NCBI GenBank assembly: GCA_017656145.1
Contig: JACDOI010000002.1
Location: 1-64,000, forward strand
Direction: 5' to 3'
Length of the DNA stretch: 64,000 bases
Source of the DNA: Bacillota bacterium
GTDB taxonomy: Bacteria > Bacillota > Limnochordia > Limnochordales > ZCTH02-B6
Shown here in pieces: positions 9,172 through 18,408 of the stretch; within the stretch, counting starts at the first letter, position 1; each line of letters begins with the position of its first letter. The notes beneath the pieces were generated by a model. That model was not told the DNA's origin. It saw only the letters and a list, made by a program, of their open reading frames with translations, and searched no databases. The position numbers and the translations under genes are program-made.

Positions 9172-10032
9172 TTGGCCGCAGTGGCCGGAAACCGCGCCCG
9201 CCGCCTCGCCTTGCGGACGGGGCACATCCTGGTATTGGTTTTGTTCGTGCTCTTCACGGCGACACCGTTTGCATGGATGCTCATCACCGCCTTCAAGCGG
9301 GACAGCGACTTGTACAACCCGGACAACAACCCGTTTTGGTTCAACGAGCCGCCGACCCTCGAGCATTGGGCATACGTCTTCCAGCGGACGCCGTACCTTC
9401 AATGGTTGCTCAACACCGCCGTGGTAGGCCTGGCCGTCATCCTCATCACGCTCGCGCTGGCCTTGCCCGCAGCATACAGCCTGTCGCGGCTTTTGGGGCG
9501 ATGGGGCGAGCGGCTTGGCATTGCCATCTTCCTCGTATACCTGGTGCCGCCGACCCTGTTGTTCATCCCGATGGCCCGGGTCGTCAGTTCCCTGGGCTTG
9601 CAAAACACCCTCTGGTCGCTGATCGTCGTCTACCCAACCATCACCATTCCGTTTTCCACGTGGCTGTTGATGGGGTTTTTCAAGTCCATCCCCCGGGATT
9701 TGGAGGAAGCAGCTATGATCGACGGCTGCAGCCGGCTTGGGGCGCTTCGCCGGGTGGTGCTCCCCCTGGCCGTGCCCGGCATTGTGACCGTCGTCATCTT
9801 CAGCTTCACCCTTTCGGCGCAGGAGTTCATTTACGCCCTGACCTTCGTCACGTCCACCGCGGTCAAAACCGTCAGCGTCGGCGTCCCGCAGGACATGGTC
9901 CGGGGCGACATCTTCTACTGGGGTCCGCTGATGGGCTCAGCGTTTCTGGCCAGCGTCCCCGTGGCCGTGCTCTACTACCTGGTGCTGGATCGGTTTATCG
10001 CAGGCTTCACGACCGCCGGCGCGTTCAAGTGA
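9172..10032 (+). CDS. Carbohydrate ABC transporter permease (MalG/UgpE-type)
   Basis: EAA-type loop LEEAAMIDGCSRLGALRRVVLPLAVPGI; adjacent to MalF-type permease. Confidence 0.9.
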   Translation: MAAVAGNRARRLALRTGHILVLVLFVLFTATPFAWMLITAFKRDSDLYNPDNNPFWFNEPPTLEHWAYVFQRTPYLQWLLNTAVVGLAVILITLALALPAAYSLSRLLGRWGERLGIAIFLVYLVPPTLLFIPMARVVSSLGLQNTLWSLIVVYPTITIPFSTWLLMGFFKSIPRDLEEAAMIDGCSRLGALRRVVLPLAVPGIVTVVIFSFTLSAQEFIYALTFVTSTAVKTVSVGVPQDMVRGDIFYWGPLMGSAFLASVPVAVLYYLVLDRFIAGFTTAGAFK

Positions 10033-10159
10033 GCCCGGCGACCGAAAGGGAAAGGGGGCGGTGCCACCGGCGGGAGCTTGCGGAACCGGGGCAGCGGAAG
10101 CGCACCGATTCAAAGACGGCGACGGCGCACGTTCAGTCTGACACAGGAGGTGTTCGACG

Positions 10160-11719
10160 GTGTGGCGGACGAGGACGACCAGGCGGGATTTCCTCAGGAC
10201 GGTGGGCGCCGGGGCGCTGGCCGCGGGCGTGCCGATTCTCGGCCGCGGGCCTTCCCGGGCGGCGGCCCAGGGGGGCAGGCGACTGCGGTTGCGGATTTTG
10301 CAGTGGCAGCACTTTGTCCCTCCCTATGACGATTGGTTCAACAACGTGTTCGCTCCCCGGTGGGGCGAGCGCCACAACGTCGAGGTCGTCGTGGACAACG
10401 TCGGACTGGCGGACTTACCGGCCATTGCAGCGGCCGAAGCGGCCCGGGTGGCGGCCGGGCAAGATCCGGGACACGACATGATCCAGCATTTGAGCCCTCC
10501 GGCGGCGCTGGAACCGCAGGTCATCGATCACGGCGACCTGATCAAGGAGTTGCTGGCGTCTTCTCATCCCGCCAGGCCGGGCGGCGTCGGCAACTACACC
10601 AAACTCGCTCATCTCAGCACGTACAACCCGGTGACCGGCAAGTACTTCGGCTTTTCCGACAACTTCGTCCCCGACCCCATCCACTACCGCGCCGACTTGT
10701 GGCGGCAGGCCGCCGCTCAACTGGACGGCTTCGACGGCGTTCACGCCTTGAACGGCCCCGTCACGTGGCACGACATCTTGCGGGCGGGCCGGGTTCTCAA
10801 GCGCATGGGGCACCCGGTGGGCTTCGGGCTGTCGCAGGAGTTGGACAGCAATATGATCCTGCGGGCCATGATGTACTCGTGGGGCACGGCTATCCAAGAC
10901 CAAGACAGCAACGTCGTCCTGGACAAGCCGCCCTTCCGGGAAAAGACGCTCGACCTGCTCCGGTTTGTCAAGCAGCTGTATGAGGAAGCCATGTTCCCCG
11001 GCGTGTTCGCCTGGACCGCGGCCAGCAACAACGAGGAGTTTTTGGCCGGCCGGCTGTCGATGGCCGCCAACGCGATCTCCATCTCCCGCACGGCCCAAGC
11101 GGCGGCGCTGCAAGCCCTTGAGCGCGGCGAAAACCCCGAGACTTCGCCCGCGATCCAGTTCGCGGTCAACACGGAGATCACGTCGCTCGCGCCGGCAGGC
11201 CCCGAAGCGGCCCGGGGACTTGAGCACGTCATGGGCGTCTACGCCATTTGGGACACCGGCAACACTGCGGTCATCGACGCGGCCCAGCAGTTGCTGTTCG
11301 ATCTGGTGCACAGTTTCGATCCCGACGTGGCCGAGGCCGAAGGCTGGGGTCCGGGCAAGTTCGTCGCGAGCCAAGCGTACGACTACCCGACCTTCGACAA
11401 CGCCATCCCGGCCCAAAAGCGCCTGGCGTTTTTGCGCAACGACCCGATATACGCCCCCATCGCCGAGGCGACGGGCGACCGGCCCAACAAGCTGGAGAGA
11501 GTCGAGGCGGCCATGGACTGGGCGCTCCACGTCGGTTGGCCCGGACCGGCCAACGCGGCCATTGACGAGGTATTCAACACGTTCGTCATCCCGGTCATGT
11601 TCGCCCGGGTCGCCCAGGGCATCGACCGGCCGGAGGATGCGTTGGATGAGGCGGCCCGCCAGATCCGCAGCATCTTTAACAAGTGGCGCCGGGAGGGACT
11701 GGTCGGAGGAACGTCATAG
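10160..11719 (+). CDS. Extracellular solute-binding protein, Tat-exported
   Basis: N-terminal twin-arginine signal TTRRDFLRTVGAGALAAG; downstream of two permeases. Confidence 0.82.
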   Translation: MWRTRTTRRDFLRTVGAGALAAGVPILGRGPSRAAAQGGRRLRLRILQWQHFVPPYDDWFNNVFAPRWGERHNVEVVVDNVGLADLPAIAAAEAARVAAGQDPGHDMIQHLSPPAALEPQVIDHGDLIKELLASSHPARPGGVGNYTKLAHLSTYNPVTGKYFGFSDNFVPDPIHYRADLWRQAAAQLDGFDGVHALNGPVTWHDILRAGRVLKRMGHPVGFGLSQELDSNMILRAMMYSWGTAIQDQDSNVVLDKPPFREKTLDLLRFVKQLYEEAMFPGVFAWTAASNNEEFLAGRLSMAANAISISRTAQAAALQALERGENPETSPAIQFAVNTEITSLAPAGPEAARGLEHVMGVYAIWDTGNTAVIDAAQQLLFDLVHSFDPDVAEAEGWGPGKFVASQAYDYPTFDNAIPAQKRLAFLRNDPIYAPIAEATGDRPNKLERVEAAMDWALHVGWPGPANAAIDEVFNTFVIPVMFARVAQGIDRPEDALDEAARQIRSIFNKWRREGLVGGTS

Positions 11720-11757
11720 GCGCTCAGAGGCCGGGAAATCATGCAAAAGATACCGGT

Positions 11758-11800
11758 CCGGGAGGTTCCGGCCCCGCCGGAGCCTCCCGGTTTGTCTTGT
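11758..11800 (+). terminator. Rho-independent terminator
   Basis: CCGGGAGGTTCCGGC-CCC-GCCGGAGCCTCCCGG hairpin (about 15 bp, one wobble) followed by tttgtcttgt. Confidence 0.8.
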
Positions 11801-11843
11801 CCATGCAGCGGCCTGGACTCGCGGGTTTCCCCCGCTCCCCGAG

Positions 11844-13145
11844 CTAGCGGCTGCGGAACCAGGCATCCACCGCCATGTACTGGCTGAGGAAGTACGGATT
11901 GAGGGCGATTCCCACCACGATGGCCACGATCACCAGCGTGAGGGCGATGGCCACCCGGCGCACGAGGAGGGGCCGGCGGGAGCTGCGCCAGACGAGGGGC
12001 AGAATCACCAGCGCGCTGGCCAGGCTTGACAAGACGACCCCCGAACCAGCCACCACGGGTTCGATGCGGCCCAGCGCCACCAGATTGGCGGCGGTCGCCG
12101 CTGTCGAGGCGCTGGATACCAGGCCGCCCGCGAGGCTGACAGCATAAAACCCGAAGCTGCCCGCGACATGTTGCGCCAGCGCGCCCAGGACGGTGATGAC
12201 AGCGAACAACAGCCCGAATTGGAGAGCAGAGGCGAGGGAGAAGGGCGACTCCACCTCGATGGCCGGCGGCTCGACGCCCTCCCGCCCCCGGCCTCTCAGG
12301 GCGAGAAACAATGTCACCATCATCATCAACCCCACCGGCAACACGCCCGCGGGAAGGGCCGCCGGGGCAAAGATGGCCAGCGTCAGGCCGTTTCTCAAGA
12401 AAGCCGCGGTCTTGGCCAGCATAATGCCGCGAAACGCCAGGTCCTCCACGGCCGGGTCCCCGTCTCGGGCCTTTTCCGCGAGGGCGATGGCCGTCGCTTG
12501 GGAGTTGACAAGGCCTCCGAAAAAGCCAGTGAATACGACGCCCCGGGCGCCGTACAGCTTGAGCAAGATGTAGTTGCCGAAGCTGATGGCGCTGATGAGC
12601 ACCACCATCGTCCACACGCTGCGCAAATTGAACAGGTTATAGGGATCTACCGGTCCGTCGGGCAGGACAGGAAGGATCACGAAACTCAACAGCAGCAAGG
12701 TGAACGCCGCGTGCATCTCGTTGCGCTGCAGGTGATGGGTAAACAGCACCAGCTCTTCTTTCCAGCTCAACAGGAGCAGTACGAGAATCGTCACCGCCAC
12801 CGGCAAAAACAGCTGGCCTTGAGCGACCAGCATACCCACGACGGTCATCAAAAAAAGGGCTACCGACGTGGTGGATTCGACGCCCGACTCCTTGCGCAGG
12901 GCGTTGATGTTGAACACGACCACGATGACGGCAACGAACGCGAGGCTGGCCAAGGCGAACGGCGCCCCCAGGCCCCAGGACAAAAAGCCGAGCAAGCTTG
13001 CGAAAGCGAACGTCCTCAAGCCGACTTCTTTGCCGGCCCGCTCCCGCTCCAGCCCTACCAATAAGCCCAGCCCCAACGTGATGGCCAGGTTCCACAGGGT
13101 CATGTACGACAGGTCGTCACCCACGGCAAAGACTCCTTGGAACAA
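11844..13145 (-). CDS. MgtC/SapB-like DUF4010 integral membrane protein
   Basis: N-terminal GLGLLVGLERERAGKEVGLRTFAFASLLG MgtC-like motif and multi-TM C-terminal domain. Confidence 0.85.
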   Translation of the reverse strand: MFQGVFAVGDDLSYMTLWNLAITLGLGLLVGLERERAGKEVGLRTFAFASLLGFLSWGLGAPFALASLAFVAVIVVVFNINALRKESGVESTTSVALFLMTVVGMLVAQGQLFLPVAVTILVLLLLSWKEELVLFTHHLQRNEMHAAFTLLLLSFVILPVLPDGPVDPYNLFNLRSVWTMVVLISAISFGNYILLKLYGARGVVFTGFFGGLVNSQATAIALAEKARDGDPAVEDLAFRGIMLAKTAAFLRNGLTLAIFAPAALPAGVLPVGLMMMVTLFLALRGRGREGVEPPAIEVESPFSLASALQFGLLFAVITVLGALAQHVAGSFGFYAVSLAGGLVSSASTAATAANLVALGRIEPVVAGSGVVLSSLASALVILPLVWRSSRRPLLVRRVAIALTLVIVAIVVGIALNPYFLSQYMAVDAWFRSR

Positions 13146-13161
13146 ACTTTTTTACGCTTCT

Positions 13162-14451
13162 TCAGTCAGATGCCGAATTCCTGGTTTGCCGGGACTGTTC
13201 TCCCGGCAAAAGCCAGGAGCGGGCCACAAGCAGTCCGACCACGGAGAGGACAAACGACATTGCCGGAATCCAGTCCAGCCCGGCGGCGTCGGCCAGCATC
13301 CCACCCAAGAGGCTGCCTAACGCGCCGGCCAGAGCCGACGTGCCCTCGTACACCCCCACGGCTTCTCCCCGGCGCTCCACAGGGGTGCGGCGCGCGAGGC
13401 TGCCGGTGGCGCCGGTGGACAAGAACGGAAACACGGGCAACCCGAACAGCACCGCGGCCACCACCGGATCGCGCCACACCGTCATGATCCCGTACATGAT
13501 CGCATATGCCCAGCAACCTGCAACGAACACCTGTTCCGGCCCTCGCCGGTCTGCCGCACGGCCCAGCGGGCCGATGATCCCAACGCCCAAAAGGCTCGCG
13601 GCTCCGAGGCTTAGGCCGAGCCACTCGGGAGCGCCGTCCAAGTACTCCGTCAAGTACGGCCCGATTACGGCGAAAAACGCCTCGTTGCCGGTGGAGGTCA
13701 GCATGATCACGGTGCAAAGGGCGGTGACGGCACGGAATTGCCAGATCGTGCCCGCCGACGCTCTCGCGGCCTGCCGGGAGGTCGAGCCCCGCTCCAGTTG
13801 CCCGATCTCGGCCCAAGAAGCGTTCTCGAACCCAATCGGGCCGGCCCCCGCCCTTCCGGACGGCTCCGCTACTTGCCGCCGCCTGACTGTAGCCGCGGAC
13901 CAGAGCGCCGAACCGCCGGCAAGCCCCGCGGTCAGCCAATACCCTAAGGATATGCCGGCAAGGTCCAACCCGCTTATCAGGGCGCCCGTACCCATGCTGC
14001 CCAGCGTCCAGCCGACGAACCGCATCCGGTACAGCCCCGCGGCCGCTTCGGACGGCCGCTCGGGACAAAGCAACGTCAGCCAGCTGACGCCCAGCGGCAC
14101 CACCGCGGCTTGAACCGCGGACCAAAACACCGTCCCCGCGATGAAGGCCGCCGAACCGCTCGCCATGGGAAGAAGCGCCAACCCCGCTGCGCTGAAGGCC
14201 AAGCTCCAGGCCACAAGCGGCAGCGGATTCCCGAACCGATCGCCCAGCCGGCCCCAAAGTGCGGCGAAGCCGAACCAGACAACGCCCGTCAGAGCCAGCA
14301 TCAGCGTGGTCACCGCCAGGCTGGGCTCACCCAAGACTTGGCGCATGTACAGCGGTCCGTAGCCGAACACGGCGGCGCTGGCGGTCCCTTCGATCATGGC
14401 AGCTCCGAGAACAGGGGCGCGCTCTGCGGCTCCGGTCGCAAGCTTCTTCAC
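13162..14451 (-). CDS. MFS transporter
   Basis: 12-TM-like hydrophobic pattern; WGRLGDRFGNPLPL and GRAADRRGPEQVF loops. Confidence 0.85.
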   Translation of the reverse strand: MKKLATGAAERAPVLGAAMIEGTASAAVFGYGPLYMRQVLGEPSLAVTTLMLALTGVVWFGFAALWGRLGDRFGNPLPLVAWSLAFSAAGLALLPMASGSAAFIAGTVFWSAVQAAVVPLGVSWLTLLCPERPSEAAAGLYRMRFVGWTLGSMGTGALISGLDLAGISLGYWLTAGLAGGSALWSAATVRRRQVAEPSGRAGAGPIGFENASWAEIGQLERGSTSRQAARASAGTIWQFRAVTALCTVIMLTSTGNEAFFAVIGPYLTEYLDGAPEWLGLSLGAASLLGVGIIGPLGRAADRRGPEQVFVAGCWAYAIMYGIMTVWRDPVVAAVLFGLPVFPFLSTGATGSLARRTPVERRGEAVGVYEGTSALAGALGSLLGGMLADAAGLDWIPAMSFVLSVVGLLVARSWLLPGEQSRQTRNSASD

Positions 14452-14488
14452 GGCAGCTCACCGCAAGGACATAATGACCCCGGGGCCA

Positions 14489-14974
14489 TCAACCAGAGAC
14501 CGGGCGGCGGGCCACATCGACCACCCGGCCCCCCGTGATGCGCACAAGCTCCCTGGGCGCGATGGCAAACATGCTGTTGGGCGTCCCCGCGGCCGCGTAC
14601 ACCGTCTCGTATTGCAACAGATCCTCGTCCACCAAAGTCGGCAAGGATGAGGGATGACCGACCGGAGGCACCCCGCCGATGGCAAAGCCCGTCGCCTCTC
14701 GCACCGTGGCCGGGTCGGCCCGCTCCACCGGCGCCCCGAGCAACGCCTCGAGCTTGCCGGTGTCCGCCCGGTTCGCGCCGGAAACGAGCACGAGCACGGG
14801 GTTTCCCCCCGCCACAAAGACAAGGCTCTTGACGATTTGTCCGACAGAAGTGCCCACCGCGTCGGCCGCTTCCTGGGCTGTGCGGGTGCTTTCCGCAAAC
14901 TCCCGGATCTCGATGTTCACACCCACTCGGCCCAGGGCCGCCCGCACCCGCTCCACCGCGTGCACCGCGCCCAC
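14489..14974 (-). CDS. YbaK/EbsC-family aminoacyl-tRNA deacylase
   Basis: DAVGTSVGQIVKSLVFVAGGNPVLVLVSGANR, GFAIGGVPPVGH, AGTPNSMFAI motifs; AAGGAGG RBS before GTG 14974. Confidence 0.88.
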   Translation of the reverse strand: MGAVHAVERVRAALGRVGVNIEIREFAESTRTAQEAADAVGTSVGQIVKSLVFVAGGNPVLVLVSGANRADTGKLEALLGAPVERADPATVREATGFAIGGVPPVGHPSSLPTLVDEDLLQYETVYAAAGTPNSMFAIAPRELVRITGGRVVDVARRPVSG

Positions 14975-15189
14975 GATCCCGCCTCCTTCTCCCGGCTGCC
15001 GGCCCGCACGGCCGGTCCTGCTGCTCGTACCCGCATTGGATGATATCCCCGTCCTTTCGGCGCCCGGAGGCCGGAACCCTGTCGGGTGGCAGGGGAGGAC
15101 CGGCGCATGGAGAACATAGGTTATGGAGTATCGCATGGCGGGTTTCAGCGACCTCGTCTCCGATGCCGCGGCTTTTCCGTACAAAAAGG

Positions 15190-15495
15190 AGAATGTCGCG
15201 TGTACGGACCCTCGCAGTCGCTCCAGTTGATCGGCCTGGAGCCATCCTGGTCCTGCTGGACGCTGACGAGCAATGCCCTGCACAGCTGGCTCAACGATTC
15301 CTTCATAAGGCCCAATCAGCAGCCGGGAATATACCGTTGCGAATGGTGTTTGCCAAAGCGGAGTACGAAGCGTGGTTCCTCGCCTCGCTTCCTGCTTTGC
15401 GCGGGTTTCGAGGCATCGTCGAACATCCTACCGTTCCCGATGATCCGGAGGCTGTGCGCGGTGCAAAAGAATATCTCTGGAGGGAGTTCATATAG
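15190..15495 (+). pseudogene. DUF4276-family remnant
   Basis: GAILVLLDADEQCPAQL...LRMVFAKAEYEAWFLASLPALRGFRGI...PEAVRGAKEYLWREF matches the family core as remembered, but expected N- and C-terminal parts are missing. Confidence 0.6.
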
Positions 15496-15506
15496 GAGGC
15501 GCACTC

Positions 15507-16043
15507 ATGGGTTTCGTTCCGCCCCAAGACGACGATGAGCTGGAGATGCGGGAACGGGCGTGGCGCCGGCTGGCGGAAGACCGCATTCAGGAAGCCATGG
15601 CCAACGGCGCGTTCGACAACTTGCCCGGCAAGGGACGACCCCTCGATCTCCGGGAGAACCCGTACGTGCCGCCCGAACTGCGCTTGCCGTACAAGCTGCT
15701 GAAGGACGCCAGCTGCGCGCCCGACTGGATCGAGCTGGACCGGAGCGTGCGGTCCGCCCGGGAACGCGTGGACGCCTTCCAGCGCCGCCATGTGGAGTGG
15801 CTGCGCCGTCAAGTTCCGGGCCGCGACGACGCGGCCGTCATTAGCTGGCACCGCCGCATGCGGCAGGAGTTCATGCGCCGGCTGGACGACCTGAACCACC
15901 AGATCGACCGCCTGAACCTAGTCGTGCCGCAGCTTGTGCTGCAGCGGCCGCGCGTCGATGCGGCAGAGGCCTTGCGGCGGTTCGACGCCCAATGCCGGGC
16001 CGCGTATCCACCCCTCGGCGAGACGCCGGACCCGCCGGATTAG
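15507..16043 (+). CDS. DUF1992 (DnaJC28-like conserved domain) protein
   Basis: AEDRIQEAMANGAFDNLPGKGRPLDL...LPYKLLKDA motif. Confidence 0.88.
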   Translation: MGFVPPQDDDELEMRERAWRRLAEDRIQEAMANGAFDNLPGKGRPLDLRENPYVPPELRLPYKLLKDASCAPDWIELDRSVRSARERVDAFQRRHVEWLRRQVPGRDDAAVISWHRRMRQEFMRRLDDLNHQIDRLNLVVPQLVLQRPRVDAAEALRRFDAQCRAAYPPLGETPDPPD

Positions 16044-16157
16044 CCCCGAAACCGGGCCAGGGCCTTGGTTGTCTTCTTCCTTCTGGATTATCGCGCGGAA
16101 TTATCGGATTCGCCTCCCAGGATTTCCCCGGGTGCTTGTGGAAGTATTCGATCCGAT

Positions 16158-16171
16158 AATTGGTCTAACCA
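16158..16171 (+). promoter_or_regulatory. Candidate FadR/LldR/PdhR-type GntR operator
   Basis: AATTGGTCTAACCA contains the palindrome TGGT-N3-ACCA, about 30 bp upstream of the GntR gene start. Confidence 0.6.
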
Positions 16172-16201
16172 CCTATCCAATTGTCGGGAGAGTACGGTCG
16201 T

Positions 16202-16912
16202 ATGGCTCAGGCGGAACGGCTCGTTCCCGTCCGCAGCCGCCGCATGGCGGAATCCGTCATCGAACAGCTCGTCAACCTGATCCGGCAAGGCAACCTACAT
16301 CCCGGCGACCGGCTGCCTTCCGAGCGAGAGCTGGCCCAAAAGCTTCGCGTCAGCCGGGTTGTCGTCCGGGAAGCTCTGATGTATATGCAGCAGGCCGGAA
16401 TTGTGCACACCCGGCACGGTTCCGGCACGTATGTGTCAGGAGGGTTCGGCGACGATCGGACAGCTTGCGCGGATTCCGCCGCGCAAGACAGGCTGACATG
16501 GCTGTTTGAGTTTCGACTTGGAGTGGAGGGCGAAGCCGCCGCCCTAGCCGCCCGGAGGGCGTCCGGCACCGAGCTCAAGCAACTGGCGCAGGCGCTGGAA
16601 CGCCTGCAGTCAGAGGTCGCCGGGGGCCGTTTGGGTGTGGAAGCCGATTTCGATTTCCATGTGGCGATTGCCCGGGCTAGCGGCAATCCTTACCTCGTCT
16701 CTTCCCTCACGAATGTGACGGATCTTTTGATGCGTTCCGTCACTGTCAGCCGGGTCCGCTCGCTGGCCGTTCCCGGGCGACCCGAGACCGTGCTGGCGGA
16801 GCACCAAGCGATCTACAACGGCATCGCCGCGGGGAACGGCGAGGCTGCCCGCCATGCGATGCGGGAACACTTGCAGGCCGCGCTGGGGCGGCTGCTGGCA
16901 CAAGGGGAGTGA
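16202..16912 (+). CDS. FadR/GntR family transcriptional regulator
   Basis: Winged HTH GDRLPSERELAQKLRVSRVVVREALMYMQQAGIVHTRHGSGTYV plus FCD-like C-terminal domain. Confidence 0.93.
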   Translation: MAQAERLVPVRSRRMAESVIEQLVNLIRQGNLHPGDRLPSERELAQKLRVSRVVVREALMYMQQAGIVHTRHGSGTYVSGGFGDDRTACADSAAQDRLTWLFEFRLGVEGEAAALAARRASGTELKQLAQALERLQSEVAGGRLGVEADFDFHVAIARASGNPYLVSSLTNVTDLLMRSVTVSRVRSLAVPGRPETVLAEHQAIYNGIAAGNGEAARHAMREHLQAALGRLLAQGE

Positions 16913-18408
16913 CAATCGTGTCCAATGCAGTAGTGCGCGAGCTCAAAAGCCTCCTCGGCTCCGATCAGGTGCTGGTGTCGCCGGCTGATCGGATCGCATA
17001 CAGCTATGACGCAACGTACATATCCAATTTGCCGGATGTCGTCGTTTTCCCCCGCGACACCGAGCAGGTCCGCGCTGTTCTTCATGTAGCCCGGCATCAC
17101 CAGATTCCCGTCTACCCCCGCGGCAGCGGAACGGGCCTCAGCGGCGGGTCGGTGCCTTTGGGCGGCATCGCCATCGTCATGACCCGGATGAACCGGATTT
17201 TGGAAATCGACCGCTCCAGCCTGCTGGCCCGGGTGCAGGCCGGCGTGCTCACCGCGCACCTCAAGGAAGCCGTGCGCGCCCACGGGCTGTTCTATCCCCC
17301 CGACCCGGGCAGCGGACGCATCTCCACCATCGGCGGGAACATCGCCGAGAACGCGAGCGGGCCCCGGGGGTTCCACTACGGAGGTACCGGACGATACGTC
17401 CTAGGGTTGCAGGTAGTCCTCGCGGACGGAACGGTCCTGGAGACGGGCGGGCGCACCGCCAAAAACGTCACCGGCTATGATCTGACAAGCCTCTTTGTCG
17501 GCTCCGAGGGAACCCTGGGCATCGTCACCGAAGCTACGCTGAAGTTGCTTCCGCCGCCGCCGCCGGCCCGCGGCACGCTGGTGGCGTCGTTCCCCGATGT
17601 GCACAGCCTCGGGCGGGCCATCGGCGAGCTGGCCGCCCATCCTGCCCGCCCCATGAGCCTGGAGATGGTGGACGCCCACTGCCTGGCGGTGCTCGGCGAT
17701 GAACGGCCTCCGGAGATCCCTCAGGATGCTCAAGGAGCCGTCCTCTGCGAGGTGTTGGATTGGCCGGAGGCTTTAGCCGGGCGCCTTGAGAAACTCGCGG
17801 ATGTGTGCCGCCGGGAGGGCGCGATCGCTACTGTGGCCACCGCAGATCCCGAAACACAACACCGGGTTTGGGCGATGCGGGAAGCTCTCTCACCGGCCAT
17901 CGCCCGGATCAAGCCGACGAAGATTTCGGAAGACGCCACCGTGCCCATCGGCTCGATTCCCGACTTTCTCGCCGACCTGGAGGGCATCCGAAAACGCTGG
18001 GAGATCAACCTCCTCGTCTTCGGCCATGCGGGCGACGGCAATTTGCACCCCAACATCATCTGCGATGAGCGGGACGAGGACGAGATGCGACGGGTGCGCC
18101 AAGCCATCGATGACATTTTCGCTGCCGCGCTCAAGCGCAAAGGCACCCTCAGCGGCGAACACGGCATCGGCCTTTTGAAGCGCCCCTACATGCGGAGCGC
18201 TCTCCCGCCCGCGACCCTGGAGGCGATGCGACGCCTGAAACAGTTTTTTGACCCCGACAACCTGCTGAATCCCGGAAAGATTTTTCCAGATCCGTCTGGC
18301 CACCCGGCCCCGCAGCCGGCTCAAGACACCCGCTCGGCCTCCAAAAGCGGACCGGGCTCCGAACACGACCCGGGACAGCTGAAAACGAGGGAGGGTCGGC
18401 CGGCATGA
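16909..18408 (+). CDS. glcD: FAD-linked oxidase, glycolate/D-lactate dehydrogenase (GlcD type)
   Basis: PRGSGTGLSGGSVP, GGNIAENASGPRGFHYGGT, GHAGDGNLHPNI, GEHGIGLLK motifs. Confidence 0.9.
   Translation: MTIVSNAVVRELKSLLGSDQVLVSPADRIAYSYDATYISNLPDVVVFPRDTEQVRAVLHVARHHQIPVYPRGSGTGLSGGSVPLGGIAIVMTRMNRILEIDRSSLLARVQAGVLTAHLKEAVRAHGLFYPPDPGSGRISTIGGNIAENASGPRGFHYGGTGRYVLGLQVVLADGTVLETGGRTAKNVTGYDLTSLFVGSEGTLGIVTEATLKLLPPPPPARGTLVASFPDVHSLGRAIGELAAHPARPMSLEMVDAHCLAVLGDERPPEIPQDAQGAVLCEVLDWPEALAGRLEKLADVCRREGAIATVATADPETQHRVWAMREALSPAIARIKPTKISEDATVPIGSIPDFLADLEGIRKRWEINLLVFGHAGDGNLHPNIICDERDEDEMRRVRQAIDDIFAAALKRKGTLSGEHGIGLLKRPYMRSALPPATLEAMRRLKQFFDPDNLLNPGKIFPDPSGHPAPQPAQDTRSASKSGPGSEHDPGQLKTREGRPA

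Noticed and set aside
10415-11530. Antisense 371-aa ORF across the solute-binding protein
   Set aside because: Low-complexity high-GC translation without recognisable domains; opposite strand to a clear SBP gene
12168-13064. Plus-strand 298-aa ORF rich in Q/H/D/R
   Set aside because: Antisense translation of the hydrophobic DUF4010 gene; composition typical of mirrored membrane-protein codons
15086-15538. 150-aa plus-strand ORF (MAGEDRRMENIGYG...)
   Set aside because: Different frame over the DUF4276 remnant; lacks recognisable domain pattern
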